Part shown: positions 1 to 8,400 of the stretch, piece by piece
How positions within the stretch are numbered: the stretch's first letter is position 1
How the letters are laid out: the number at the start of each line of letters is the position of its first letter
From: Spirochaetia bacterium UBA2205
GTDB lineage: Bacteria > Spirochaetota > UBA4802 > UB4802
Direction of reading: 5' to 3'
Assembly: GCA_002328585.1 (NCBI GenBank)
Contig: DCUV01000032.1
Location: 74,277-138,276 of the forward strand
Length of the DNA stretch: 64,000 nucleotides
The notes under the pieces: generated by a model
What the model saw: only the letters and a program-made list of their open reading frames with translations
Databases searched by the model: none
What the model was told of the DNA's origin: nothing
Translations under genes and position numbers: made by a program

Positions 1-121
1 TAAGCATTTCATTGTTTTCATCTTTTATTGTTTCCGCTTCCGTTTGCGTCTGGGCAAATGCCATTGACATAACCACCCATATCATGATGCCAATGAAACC
101 AAACACTTTCAAATTAGTCAT
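1..121 (-). CDS. Exported protein of unknown function (N-terminus only)
   Basis: The first 40 codons of a gene that leaves the window at base 1. The ATG at 121 follows a GGAG ribosome-binding site about 9 bases upstream. The peptide opens MTNLKVFGFIG and has a hydrophobic core ending in AFA-Q, a normal signal peptidase I site near residue 22, so the product is probably periplasmic or outer-membrane. The visible mature part (QTQTEAETIKDENNEML) is acidic and too short to assign to a family. It is transcribed divergently from the gene at 356 across a very AT-rich 234-base gap. Confidence 0.6.
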   Translation of the reverse strand, partial: MTNLKVFGFIGIMIWVVMSMAFAQTQTEAETIKDENNEML

Positions 122-355
122 CTCTATATATCTCCAAAAAAAACAATAATTATGATAATATTGCTATAATTATACTAAAAATAGCACATAATATATATAC
201 ATGCTATTTGTCAATAATATTAATGGTATATTAGTATTAATTAATGCTATTAATTTGTTATTAATATTATTATCTGTATATTATAAATATAATATTACTA
301 TAAACTACTGTAAATTCAGCTTGACTGCTTTCTCTTTATATTTATCTTATCATTT

Positions 356-1579
356 ATGAATGAGGGTTGGTATAATACTGCCATATTAGAAAGCATCATC
401 ATTGCCGATGCCTTTGCAAGCCCCCTTGATAACCTTTCCGCTCAGCACATTAAGGCTACCTTTGGTGATGTTACTGAATTTGTTGACCCTACTCCGGCGT
501 TGAAGCATAAACTTAATTTGTGGAAAAAGCCAGGGCTTTATACATCATTGTCGCAATACTGTATCCTGCTTTGCGCTATAAACTCGCAAAACTATACCTA
601 TAATCATCAACTGGTCATTAATTTTTTACATTCGCTGGGCGATAGTTCTGTATATTTCAGGCATACTCCCCAGATATTGCACAACCTTAGCAATACCTAT
701 GATACCCCAACAGCCGAATTGCTTGTATTTATACCTTCATTGCTATTTTGCAAACGCGAATCCACACCACAAAATCTGCTGCACTTCATCCTTGCTCACA
801 ATAAAAATGCGGCAACCTGCGTAGCCTGCACCTTCTTTTATCTGTTATTGAAAGAAATTATAGGGCGACAGCTCAGTATATTACATCCTGAACTTGTAAA
901 CGATGTATCGTCACAAATGGCACTGCTTATACAACAACACTCTGCATCAATCTTTGAACATGGAGCAAATCCACAGATGGTAACACAAGCCGCAAACGAC
1001 CTTCATGCACTGATGACAACACTGCCCTTCGCAAGCGATGAAGCTACTTTTACACAGCATGTTCTTAACTATGCCAATAAGTGGAGCAACAATAGTTTTA
1101 CCCGTCTAACCGTTAATCATCCTTTTGCCATTCTGCCATTTGCTTTCTATTGCTCATATTCCACACCATACGATGCAGTATTTTCCCATATACACCACGG
1201 TGGCAGGGTCTCGGTTCTTTTGCCACTTATTGCAGCAATTTCAACGGCAATACATGACTCTGCAATCATCCCGAAAAATTTACAAGAAGCACTTATAAAC
1301 AAAACAAGGATTTACCAGTTGCTGCAGTTTTTGCATGAAGGTTCAATCACCATGAACTATCTAACAGAATTTTTTCAAAATGAAATGAAGCTAACGCAAA
1401 AAGAAAAGGATGAGCTGGAAAGTAAACTAAAACATAGTAAGCATATTAAAGAAAAACCAAAAAAACCTGCTGCGGATAAACACAATGCCATGACAAACCA
1501 TGTGGTTGAAAGCTGGACAAAACTTGATAAAGCAAAATGGAAAAAGGAAAAGAAAAAACATAAACCCTATTCAGAATAA
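356..1579 (+). CDS. ADP-ribosylglycohydrolase-like protein, probably catalytically degenerate
   Basis: A 407-residue cytoplasmic protein with no signal peptide. The N-terminal segment ILESIIIADAFASP (residues 10-23) matches in position and character the family opening (LGxAxGDALGxP). The segment HHGGRVSVLLPLIAAISTAI (about 280-299), followed by an isoleucine-proline turn (AIIP), resembles the C-terminal GGDxDTxAAIAGALAGA...AIP motif. The aspartates and threonine that bind the two magnesium ions in DraG/ARH enzymes are replaced (GGDxDT has become GGRVSV), so hydrolysis is doubtful. From about residue 345 the chain becomes a lysine-rich charged tail (EKPKKPAADK, KKEKKKHK) not expected in the family. 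The 3' end overlaps the convergent thioesterase gene by 13 bases. The family call is inferred from pattern and could be wrong. Confidence 0.5.
   Translation: MNEGWYNTAILESIIIADAFASPLDNLSAQHIKATFGDVTEFVDPTPALKHKLNLWKKPGLYTSLSQYCILLCAINSQNYTYNHQLVINFLHSLGDSSVYFRHTPQILHNLSNTYDTPTAELLVFIPSLLFCKRESTPQNLLHFILAHNKNAATCVACTFFYLLLKEIIGRQLSILHPELVNDVSSQMALLIQQHSASIFEHGANPQMVTQAANDLHALMTTLPFASDEATFTQHVLNYANKWSNNSFTRLTVNHPFAILPFAFYCSYSTPYDAVFSHIHHGGRVSVLLPLIAAISTAIHDSAIIPKNLQEALINKTRIYQLLQFLHEGSITMNYLTEFFQNEMKLTQKEKDELESKLKHSKHIKEKPKKPAADKHNAMTNHVVESWTKLDKAKWKKEKKKHKPYSE
638..647 (+). repeat. GGCGATAGTT dispersed word, exact copy
   Basis: Exact copy inside the gene at 356, read as codons GGC-GAT-AGT-T. 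See the finding on the dispersed word. Confidence 0.6.
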
Positions 1580-2460
1580 TGCTTGAGATAGTTTAGCATT
1601 ATCTCTTTAAATCCTGCCAGTGTAAGCCATCGCCCATGTGCAAGCGCGATTATTTCCATATCATCATCCTTTTGTGCAAAAACACCACCATATGCAGAAG
1701 CAATCTTTTTGCCATATTCACCCTTCACTGTGTCACAAAAACCAATGACATATACATCATCGCTGTTATAAACTTTATCAAAAAAGGTAATCTTAAGTTC
1801 AACAGTAACTCCGCCCTGCCACACCGATAGGAATGTTGACCAGCCCATTGTTTCATCAAGCAATGAGCATAACACCCCTTGATGAATAGAACTATCATCC
1901 ATTGGTACAAAATTATTAGGGGCATGTAACCGTGCAATAAGATAACTTCTATCAAGTTGATAGTCAGTAATATAAAACATTCTTGAATTATTATTTCCTG
2001 GTTTATTATTAATAAGATTTACTGACATGTTGGGGATAATAAATGGTGTTGCGGCATCCATGTTTTGTTTTAATATAGCGATGACATCATTGCTATAGTG
2101 ATGCACATGAGTTTCACTATAACGGCAATGGCAATAGGGATTTTGCAACGATTTGCCAAAAATACCAAAAAAATTTTTTTCATCGCCCTTTTGAACAATG
2201 CAACGCACAGCATCTCCACATGATAAACGTTCACCACCAAATCTAAAATGATATTCGTGGGGATAGAGAGTAGCTGATTCTTTTGCAATATCAATGAGTT
2301 CAACAAAGGCTGCCATTGACAAACCACCATGAGGAATTCCTGGCCAGCCTTCATGTTTTTTTTCTATCTTGATATCAGCAATGATGGCCATATCCTCAAA
2401 ACGGTACGACTTAAAAATAAAGCCATTGCTACCACAGTAATAACAATTATTATGTCTCAT
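1567..2460 (-). CDS. Double-hotdog thioesterase, PaaI-like
   Basis: A 297-residue protein with two hotdog-type halves. The first holds WPGIPHGGL (HGG about residues 44-46). The second holds IHQGVLCSLLDETMGW (HQG about 193-195, acidic residue about 202) followed by a GGVTVELKITFFDKV strand, the classic PaaI/4HBT thioesterase pattern. The likely reaction is hydrolysis of an acyl-CoA, with substrate unknown. The protein opens with a CYYCG knuckle, seen at the start of several small hotdog proteins. I start it at the ATG at 2460, immediately before that knuckle. A TTG at 2520 would add 20 residues (MRDRRNKHNRG...) without a better ribosome-binding site. It converges on the preceding gene with a 13-base overlap, so no separate terminator separates them. 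Confidence 0.7.
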   Translation of the reverse strand: MRHNNCYYCGSNGFIFKSYRFEDMAIIADIKIEKKHEGWPGIPHGGLSMAAFVELIDIAKESATLYPHEYHFRFGGERLSCGDAVRCIVQKGDEKNFFGIFGKSLQNPYCHCRYSETHVHHYSNDVIAILKQNMDAATPFIIPNMSVNLINNKPGNNNSRMFYITDYQLDRSYLIARLHAPNNFVPMDDSSIHQGVLCSLLDETMGWSTFLSVWQGGVTVELKITFFDKVYNSDDVYVIGFCDTVKGEYGKKIASAYGGVFAQKDDDMEIIALAHGRWLTLAGFKEIMLNYLKHYSE

Positions 2461-2721
2461 ATTTTTTCTTGTAATAAAACAATCAATCCCTCTATTATGT
2501 TTATTCCTTCTATCCCTCAATTATACCTTGATTATCATATTGCAATGAATAAAAAAAATAATAATTGCACATAAATAATGCTATACAATATAGGATACAA
2601 AATATATATATTAAAAATCAAAACAATTTTTTTAAACTATAAAATATTTGACAAAAATATTTTGTTATAGTAATCTATGCTCATATTGTTGCATTATACG
2701 TGAAACAATGCATTTTTTAAT

Positions 2722-2744
2722 CCCGGACATAGTACTATTCCGGG
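2722..2744. repeat. Near-perfect palindrome
   Basis: CCCGGA and TCCGGG flank an ATAGT/ACTAT core, giving a palindrome with one unpaired base. It lies in the 462-base gap (2461-2922) between the thioesterase start and the gene at 2923. No T-run follows, so an operator or cruciform is more likely than a terminator. The rest of that gap, apart from the hairpin at 2784, is featureless AT-rich sequence. Confidence 0.5.
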
Positions 2745-2783
2745 CTGACATATTGTAAAAATTGTTAAAAATTGTTTATGTAT

Positions 2784-2855
2784 GGGCACCTTTAAAAATC
2801 AGGTTTTTCATTTTTTTAAAAACAATAAAACCCGATTTTCCCAATAATTGTGCCC
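2784..2855 (+). repeat. Long imperfect inverted repeat upstream of 2923
   Basis: Outer arms GGGCAC (2784-2789) and GTGCCC (2850-2855) enclose AAAATCAGGTTTT (2795-2807) and AAAACCCGATTTT (2827-2839), which pair with one mismatch. The structure ends 67 bases before the start codon at 2923, so it would fold in the 5' leader if transcription starts upstream. It could be a leader hairpin, a terminator, or a small palindromic insertion. Confidence 0.45.
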
Positions 2856-2922
2856 GCAGGGGAATATCAAGAATATAATTATTAGAGGTCCCCTTATAAT
2901 GAATAGATGAAGGGAGGCATAT

Positions 2923-3807
2923 ATGTACATATTCAGAAAAAAAAACATGGTACTTATACTATTTATCGTTTTAATAACAACGGCAGGTATAGCAATTGAT
3001 TTGTTATTCCAGCCAATAGTTATAGAAAACTTATCACGGTATAATGAAGACCGGATTGCATATCAACATGTTCAAAAAGATGTATCTCCTAATTTAGATA
3101 ATTCATTTTCAGCCCTTTTAATAATAAAATCAAAAAAGGTTTATCTTATCCAGGACGGCTATGATAATCCTGAGAATGTCAGTACCAAAAAATTACAATT
3201 TGAAATGGAAAACAAACCTCTTGATGATCCTTGGGAAAATAAGATAAATAACAAACCTGATTATGTACGTATAACAGAACGCAAGATAGAATTATTAAAA
3301 AATTTTGGGGAAGATTTTGTATCAAAAAATTTTGGTAATTTCTTTTTAAGTGTACGCAATGCATTGATAAAAAAGCATGTTGAAGTATTTAAAACACTTA
3401 TGGTCGATCGCAAAGAATCAGGGCTTGTAGTTACCCGGACACCTCTTCCAGTACCTGCATATCTTAATGCACCCGAAACGCCAACAAAATATAAAATGAT
3501 CGTTTCAGGAAAAACTATTGATGAAAAATTATATTACGCAGAGGATTTCGATGGAGATGGTATAACTGATACTTTTACGGTCAATAGCCCTGATGGTTTT
3601 AACTGGGGTTATAAATCCGGCCCCAATATTATCCTCATTTTGGATAATAAAGATGAAGAGATTAAAGGTTTGATTGGTCAACTATGTAACTGGGCATACT
3701 ATGGGACTCCAGAAGAGGAAAAAAATATATTGCATAATTTCCCTACTGATGTGGATATTATTAATGAATTCAAGCTCGAAGCTGTACCAACACAACAAGC
3801 AAAGTAA
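2923..3807 (+). CDS. Membrane-anchored protein with a calcium-loop-like motif
   Basis: A 294-residue protein of unknown family. Residues 9-30 form one hydrophobic helix after a KK-rich start, so it is probably anchored in the inner membrane with the rest outside the cytoplasm. An acidic loop, EDFDGDGITDTF, places Asp at 208, 210, 212 and 216, the DxDxDGxxD spacing of EF-hand/dockerin or FG-GAP calcium loops. An AGGGAGG ribosome-binding site lies 7 bases before the ATG, which fixes the start. It is a single-gene unit, convergent with the PHP gene. Confidence 0.6.
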   Translation: MYIFRKKNMVLILFIVLITTAGIAIDLLFQPIVIENLSRYNEDRIAYQHVQKDVSPNLDNSFSALLIIKSKKVYLIQDGYDNPENVSTKKLQFEMENKPLDDPWENKINNKPDYVRITERKIELLKNFGEDFVSKNFGNFFLSVRNALIKKHVEVFKTLMVDRKESGLVVTRTPLPVPAYLNAPETPTKYKMIVSGKTIDEKLYYAEDFDGDGITDTFTVNSPDGFNWGYKSGPNIILILDNKDEEIKGLIGQLCNWAYYGTPEEEKNILHNFPTDVDIINEFKLEAVPTQQAK

Positions 3808-3842
3808 TTATAGAGCAGTAGCGGCAGGTATAAAATCTGCTG

Positions 3843-4739
3843 CTACTGCATTATCTTATTTTTTTCTCTTATCTTTTTTAACTCATCCAGCAGTCTATAA
3901 TCATTCCCCTGTATACCACCCAGTGTAACTTTTGGCTTAGAGGTTGGGCCATGAAAATCCGAACCTGCTGTAATAATCAGATTATGCTCGGCAGCAAATT
4001 GTATGAAATAATCAATGTCTTCTTTTGTATGATACGACGATATAGCCTCTATACCAGCTATCCCCATCTCTGCAATCTTTTGAAGATGTGCTTCTCCATT
4101 GACAAATTTTGGATGAGCAAGCACAGGTACACCGCCTGCAGCTTCGATCACCTCAATTCCTTCTTGTGTGCTAATTGATATAAACGGAACATAGGCAGGC
4201 ATATGTTCAGCAAGATATTCTCTGTAAAAATACATCAATTTGTTATCTGATTTTTTCCCATTATAATATTCTTCAAGGCGTTTATCATTTCTATTCTGCG
4301 GATTTTCAAACACTTCAAGCATAATGGCTGTTGCCGTAGGAGGTCGATTATTAGCCTTCCTCCATACATTTTCTTCGCTCATTGCGAAGCCAATATCACG
4401 CAATTTCTGAATACGCTTTTCTGCTATTTCATGGCGATAGTTCCCTATTTTTTTTATTATAGCGTTGAGCACAGGAGTATCATTAACAAAATAACCCAGT
4501 ATATGCTGCTGCGAACCATCTTCATAAATTGTAGTTAGCTCAATTCCTGGAATAAACTCTATGTTATATTTTCCTGAACAAACAATTCCCTCGGGGATAG
4601 CATTAATTGCATCGTGATCAGTAATACTGATAGCACTTAATCCAATCGTTTTTGCCATCTGAAAAATATGATCTACAGAATAATCACCATCTTCACTATA
4701 CTGTGAATGGATATGCAGGTCTATATATCGATAGGTCAT
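3843..4739 (-). CDS. PHP-domain phosphoesterase
   Basis: A 298-residue PHP (polymerase and histidinol phosphatase) protein. The metal-binding motifs appear in order: HIHS (His9, His11), DHDA (Asp41, His42, Asp43), GIEL (Glu67), VLAHP in the middle, and GSDFHG near residue 268. The layout matches the TrpH/YciV group, some members of which act as 5'-3' exonucleases or 3',5'-bisnucleotide phosphatases. I cannot tell which substrate is used here. An insertion-like helical region (about 95-175) separates the N- and C-terminal metal motifs, as in that group. It lies 17 bases downstream of the M23 peptidase gene on the same strand, so the two may be cotranscribed. Confidence 0.85.
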   Translation of the reverse strand: MTYRYIDLHIHSQYSEDGDYSVDHIFQMAKTIGLSAISITDHDAINAIPEGIVCSGKYNIEFIPGIELTTIYEDGSQQHILGYFVNDTPVLNAIIKKIGNYRHEIAEKRIQKLRDIGFAMSEENVWRKANNRPPTATAIMLEVFENPQNRNDKRLEEYYNGKKSDNKLMYFYREYLAEHMPAYVPFISISTQEGIEVIEAAGGVPVLAHPKFVNGEAHLQKIAEMGIAGIEAISSYHTKEDIDYFIQFAAEHNLIITAGSDFHGPTSKPKVTLGGIQGNDYRLLDELKKIREKNKIMQ

Positions 4740-4756
4740 AGTAGAAACATATCACG

Positions 4757-5479
4757 TTATTTTGGGTTCTTCATTATTATTAAACTCTTTTCAGGTAACA
4801 AATCCAGCGGATTGAGCGGGATATCTGCACATCTAATCTCAAAATGAAGATGATTACCTGTTGAACGTCCAGTACTACCTACAAAAGCTATCGCCTGACC
4901 TTTCTGTACATAATCGCCTACCTTTACAAGCAATACTGAATTATGGGCATAGCGGGTAACATAATTGTCTCTATGTTCCAGAACAATAGAATTGCCATAA
5001 TTGCCAAAATATCCTGCATAAATCACCTTGCCTTCCATGGCAGCCCTGACCATTGTGCCCTTTGGTGCCGGTATGTCAACTCCCGGATGAAAGCGCCCCC
5101 ACCTTCTTCCTAATCCAGAACTTATTTTTTCTGGATCACCAATGGGCCATATAAAAGCATCATAGGAAACACTTAACGGTTGTAACGAAATGCCCTTTTC
5201 CATTAATTGTTGTATATAGGTATCAGAATAGGAGAAAAACACAAAGGATCTTTTAAATTGTTTTTCTTTGATATTGTTAATACGATACACATCTTCAACA
5301 GTTATACCAAATTGGTTAGCCAGAGTCTTTATCTGCTTAACCGTGTTCACTTCAATCCATTTACCAGATCTTCCATTATAACGCTGTATATTTTCATTAT
5401 CTATGAAGTAAAGCTCACCTGCAAATGAAAAAGAGACAAAAACAAGAAAAAACAATATAACACATTTTTGTATATTCAT
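4757..5479 (-). CDS. Exported M23 metallopeptidase with LysM-like region
   Basis: A 240-residue cell-wall endopeptidase. The signal peptide (MNIQKCVILFFLVFVSFSFAG) is followed by a LysM-like peptidoglycan-binding stretch (about 42-85, ANQFGITVEDVYRINNI). The LytM/M23 domain has the zinc residues HPGVD (His131, Asp135) and HLHF (His210, His212) plus a conserved RYAH (His179). All catalytic positions are present, so it should cleave peptidoglycan cross-bridges or act in cell separation. I use the ATG at 5479, which starts a clean signal peptide and has AGGA upstream. A GTG at 5521 would put extra polar residues before the signal peptide and its ribosome-binding site is too close. Confidence 0.85.
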   Translation of the reverse strand: MNIQKCVILFFLVFVSFSFAGELYFIDNENIQRYNGRSGKWIEVNTVKQIKTLANQFGITVEDVYRINNIKEKQFKRSFVFFSYSDTYIQQLMEKGISLQPLSVSYDAFIWPIGDPEKISSGLGRRWGRFHPGVDIPAPKGTMVRAAMEGKVIYAGYFGNYGNSIVLEHRDNYVTRYAHNSVLLVKVGDYVQKGQAIAFVGSTGRSTGNHLHFEIRCADIPLNPLDLLPEKSLIIMKNPK

Positions 5480-5652
5480 AACAGTACAATCCTGTACAAA
5501 AAAATTTAAAACAACATACACTCCCTATCTATTTAATAAAGCGAAGTACTATATGTATCGTATTAATTTAGTTATTTATAAGTACACAATAAGCTTATTG
5601 TATAATTTTAAACTACTCTTTTTTGTCAACAAAAATTTCATTCTTTACCTCT

Positions 5653-6477
5653 TTACCATGCAATGGTCAGCACCTTTTCATTACGATAGTTACTTTTGAT
5701 ATGGTGCCTTCGCAAACAAAAGTTATCATGTATTACAATATTTGGTCCGTAATCAGTTGAAAATACACGTTTATATCCAGCATCACGGCATAGTTCTGTA
5801 AGTTCAACCGTATATCGACCGTACGGGAAAGCAAAGTAATATATTGGTTTTTGCAAATAAAGTTCTAATATTTTTTTAGATAAATATATTTCCCGGTATA
5901 GTTCATACTTGCTCTGCATTGTTCTTTTGTTATAAAGTTTTACAAGATCAGGATGACTTTGCGAATGACATTGTATATCTATATTGTGGTTCTGTAATTC
6001 TTTCACCATCTCCCATGTTAAATTATTTTTGCTTTTATAATAAATATTGTCCGTATACACAAAAAGCGTAAAGGGCAGGTTAAAACTATCAGCCAATGGC
6101 ATCAATTTAGTATACATCGACCTATACCCATCATCAAATGTTATGGATACAACCTTCTGATTAAATGGATTATGTAAATTAATATGCGATTCCAATGTTT
6201 GCAGTGAAATTACCTTGATGGAATGCTTTTTTAGCAGTTCAAACTGATTTTTTATTTTCTTTAAGCTAATAGAATACGAACCCTTCCCATCAATGTTATG
6301 ATACAATATAATAGGTACTTTGTGTAATCTGGTAATAGTGATATTTTCTCTATGTTTTATATCTGCTTGGTTATTTATTACGTATGCATCAGTTTTATAG
6401 TAAAATAACAGGTAAGCCAATACCATCACAACACTGGAGATGCTCACTGCTATTACAATATTATCTAATTTCATCAT
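5653..6477 (-). CDS. Membrane-anchored polysaccharide deacetylase (NodB domain)
   Basis: A 274-residue carbohydrate esterase family 4 protein. Residues 7-27 form an uncleaved membrane helix, so the enzyme faces the periplasm. The NodB domain shows VPIILYH, TFDDGY (catalytic and metal Asp115, Asp116), HSQSH (metal His171, His175) and FAFPYG (218-220). It should remove acetyl groups from an N-acetylated glycan such as peptidoglycan or a surface polysaccharide. Its start overlaps the 3' end of the short-chain dehydrogenase gene by 17 bases, which suggests translational coupling. Confidence 0.85.
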   Translation of the reverse strand: MMKLDNIVIAVSISSVVMVLAYLLFYYKTDAYVINNQADIKHRENITITRLHKVPIILYHNIDGKGSYSISLKKIKNQFELLKKHSIKVISLQTLESHINLHNPFNQKVVSITFDDGYRSMYTKLMPLADSFNLPFTLFVYTDNIYYKSKNNLTWEMVKELQNHNIDIQCHSQSHPDLVKLYNKRTMQSKYELYREIYLSKKILELYLQKPIYYFAFPYGRYTVELTELCRDAGYKRVFSTDYGPNIVIHDNFCLRRHHIKSNYRNEKVLTIAW

Positions 6478-7288
6478 TCCCCAAAAATTTTATTATACCA
6501 TCAGTTATAATTCTGGTTCCATATCCATTAAACATTCTGTGAATAAACCATGTTATTTTGCTCATCGTTCCTGGTACTACCATATACTTATTATTTTGAA
6601 TTGCACCTACCATTTTTTTAGCGATAGTTTCTGCTGAAAGCATCCCTGTCATTTTTTTAATACATTTGGTTTTTTTAGGGATTGTTTTAAGTTCTTCTGC
6701 AATAAATGGTGTATTAACCTCGGGTGGGCATAGTACTGATAAACATATTCCTTTTTCTTTAAACTCACTGCGCAAACAATCAGCCAGTCCAAATACTGCA
6801 AATTTTGATGTCCCATACGCTGAGTAACCATAAATGCCTATTAATCCTGCAAGCGATGAAAGCAAAACAATATTCGTTTTTCTCCCGGCCATGTAAGGAT
6901 AAAAAGCTTTTAGCGTATACCAGATACCAAAAACATTAATATCCATTATCCTTTTAAAATCACCATCACTAATCTTCTCAAAGTAATTTGAAAATCCCAA
7001 TCCTGCAGCGCAAACCAGAATATCAGGTTTTCCAAACTTTTTTATCATAGCGGGTACTGCTTTATATACTTTTTCAGCATCACTGACATCGACAGAAAAT
7101 GCTTCAATCCTCTGGTGCTGGTTGCTGCAGCATGTTTTTATTTCATATTTTGCTTTTTCTAACTTCGCTTTATCGCGAGCAATTATCGCAACATGTGCAC
7201 CTTTCTGTATTGCCAATTTTGCAAAAGCAAGCCCTATACCGCTTGAACCACCGGTAATATAAATATTTGCACCGTTTATAGTCCCCAT
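6461..7288 (-). CDS. Short-chain dehydrogenase/reductase, resembling 3-ketodihydrosphingosine reductase
   Basis: A 275-residue classical SDR. It has the NAD(P)-binding TGGSSGIG (12-19), an ARD segment after the second strand that favours NADPH, CAAGLG in place of NNAG, and catalytic Ser (about 144-145), Tyr158 and Lys162 (SAYGTSK). The downstream PPEVNTPFIAEELKTIPKKT segment and the hydrophobic C-terminal region resemble 3-ketodihydrosphingosine reductases, so a lipid keto group is a plausible substrate. This is inference. The ATG at 7288 follows a strong GGGGGA site. It overlaps the deacetylase gene downstream. A GCGATAGTT word lies within it at 6621. Confidence 0.75.
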   Translation of the reverse strand: MGTINGANIYITGGSSGIGLAFAKLAIQKGAHVAIIARDKAKLEKAKYEIKTCCSNQHQRIEAFSVDVSDAEKVYKAVPAMIKKFGKPDILVCAAGLGFSNYFEKISDGDFKRIMDINVFGIWYTLKAFYPYMAGRKTNIVLLSSLAGLIGIYGYSAYGTSKFAVFGLADCLRSEFKEKGICLSVLCPPEVNTPFIAEELKTIPKKTKCIKKMTGMLSAETIAKKMVGAIQNNKYMVVPGTMSKITWFIHRMFNGYGTRIITDGIIKFLGNDEIR

Positions 7289-7462
7289 ACTTTCCCCCTG
7301 AAAATTGAATAGCAATGTGTTCTCTTATCTTGTATCATTTTTAACAGTTGTGGCAAGCCTGATGAACAATAGTCAGGTGCATGGCTTCCCCGAGTTTTCA
7401 TCAATATATATTGTATACATCGTCACCGGTAGGATTGTCAACCATATTATACTTCTTCATAC

Positions 7463-7660
7463 TTTCTTTTGTTGCTTGTCTATGACAAAAGAAAGTACGT
7501 ATATCCGCACGCATTCGTAGTACTGATACTGCATGCTTGTGCAACTGATATCCCACGTCCACAGCGGCACGCCAAACTTCACGTCATACTTTGCCGTTGA
7601 TGTGTAGCCCAGCGTGTCGGTGATGTTTTCAATGTAGGTGTGGGTGGCGCTGTCATAGCT
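7463..7660 (+). repeat. Direct repeat, copy 1 (198 bp)
   Basis: Aligns without gaps to 8401-8598 at a constant offset of 938 bases. I count about 13 differences, or roughly 93% identity. The two copies flank hicBA in the same orientation. Confidence 0.85.
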
Positions 7661-7675
7661 ATATTGCAGGCTTTA
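7463..7675 (-). pseudogene. Remnant of an RHS/YD-repeat gene, copy 1
   Basis: Read on the minus strand, this encodes an isolated YD-repeat-like unit: SYDSATHTYIENITDTLGY, YDVKFGVPLWTWDI, then MQYQYYECVRIY. The YDxxFGxPLxTxDI...MQYxYDExGRI pattern is that of RHS/YD or Tc-toxin repeats, here with substitutions at key glycine and aspartate positions (YYECVRI for YDExGRI). It has no start codon and stops after LSFVIDKQQKKV. The tail is encoded by a 10-bp inverted repeat (TTTCTTTTGT / ACAAAAGAAA). No other gene is visible in 7316-7868. Confidence 0.6.
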
Positions 7676-7709
7676 AATTTTTACTATGTTTTACTATATA
7701 TCTATATAA

Positions 7710-7810
7710 TTGTTATTGATTTTTTATTGGATATATTAGATTCAACAATTAAGTGGAATTACCTGCAAGGTGACAACAATTTTTTTATTTACTTTTGTAT
7801 TTAAAATACA
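7710..7810 (+). promoter_or_regulatory. Probable hicBA promoter and operator region
   Basis: A possible -35 TTGTTA (7710-7715) and -10 TATATT (7732-7737) are spaced by 16 bases. Downstream, TGTATTT and AAATACA (7796-7810) form a 7-bp inverted repeat with one central base, about 60 bases before hicB. HicB antitoxins usually repress their own operon by binding such a palindrome. The assignment is by pattern only. Confidence 0.35.
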
Positions 7811-7868
7811 TATATTAATAACAAACAGCTATTCCTACAAAATATTCCGAAAGGTGAGGCAATGAACC

Positions 7869-8084
7869 ATGAAATTTAACATTATCATTGAACCAGATAA
7901 GGAAGGCGGATTTAATGTTTCTGTCCCTGCCCTCGATGGATGCTATACTCAAGGAGAAACTATAGAAGAAGCAATTGAAAATGCTAAAGAAGCAATACTT
8001 TGTTACCTTGAAGGACTTGAAAAAGTGAACCAAATCAAATCCACTCCCAATGTTATTACAAAAGAAATTGAGGTTACCATTTGA
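7869..8084 (+). CDS. hicB: HicB-family antitoxin
   Basis: A 71-residue HicB-fold protein. MKFNIIIEPDKEGGFNVSVP followed by LDGCYTQGETIEEAIENAKEAI is the typical partial RNase H-like HicB core. The short C-terminus (about residues 58-71) lacks a recognisable helix-turn-helix or ribbon-helix-helix domain, so autoregulation may rely on the HicAB complex or another contact. It should bind and block HicA. The ribosome-binding site AGGTGAGG lies before the ATG at 7869. A five-codon out-of-frame ATG at 7862 sits closer to that site and may lower initiation. The TTGA junction overlaps hicA by 4 bases. Confidence 0.88.
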   Translation: MKFNIIIEPDKEGGFNVSVPALDGCYTQGETIEEAIENAKEAILCYLEGLEKVNQIKSTPNVITKEIEVTI

Positions 8085-8296
8085 GCAAAACATTTTCCGG
8101 CAGTCAAATAGTAAAAGCTCTAAGAAGATTAGGTTTTATAGTAGACCATCAGAGAGGAAGTCATATTTTTCTTCATCACCTTGATAAGAACATTTCATTG
8201 GTTGTTCCTAACCACAAGGAAATTAAAAAAGGTACATTACATAACATACTTAAAAAAGCTGATATCTCCATCGATGAACTGAAAAAACTCACATAA
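8081..8296 (+). CDS. hicA: HicA-family mRNA interferase toxin
   Basis: A 71-residue HicA toxin with a double-stranded-RNA-binding-like fold. The landmarks are SGSQIVKALRRLGF, RGSHIFL with the catalytic His28, VVPNHKEIKKGTLHNILKKADIS, and a short C-terminal helix. It should cleave mRNA when free of HicB. It begins at TTG (8081) overlapping the hicB stop, an arrangement that ties toxin synthesis to translation of the antitoxin. The order here is antitoxin first, the reverse of the common hicA-hicB order. Both frames are intact, in contrast to the decayed sequence on either side. Confidence 0.88.
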   Translation: MSKTFSGSQIVKALRRLGFIVDHQRGSHIFLHHLDKNISLVVPNHKEIKKGTLHNILKKADISIDELKKLT

Positions 8297-8400
8297 TCAC
8301 CTCAATCAATAAAATATTGGTATACTCTATTTTTCAATCCTTTCACATAGATAATCACTATAGCAAAAAATACCAATTCAAGAACACTTTTCTTTGGTAT

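Noticed and set aside
5480..5521. GTG start for the M23 peptidase
   Set aside because: It would put 14 extra residues before a complete signal peptide, and its ribosome-binding site is one base away.
7815..8093. Minus-strand open frame covering hicB
   Set aside because: Low-complexity Phe/Ser-rich translation antisense to a clear hicB gene.
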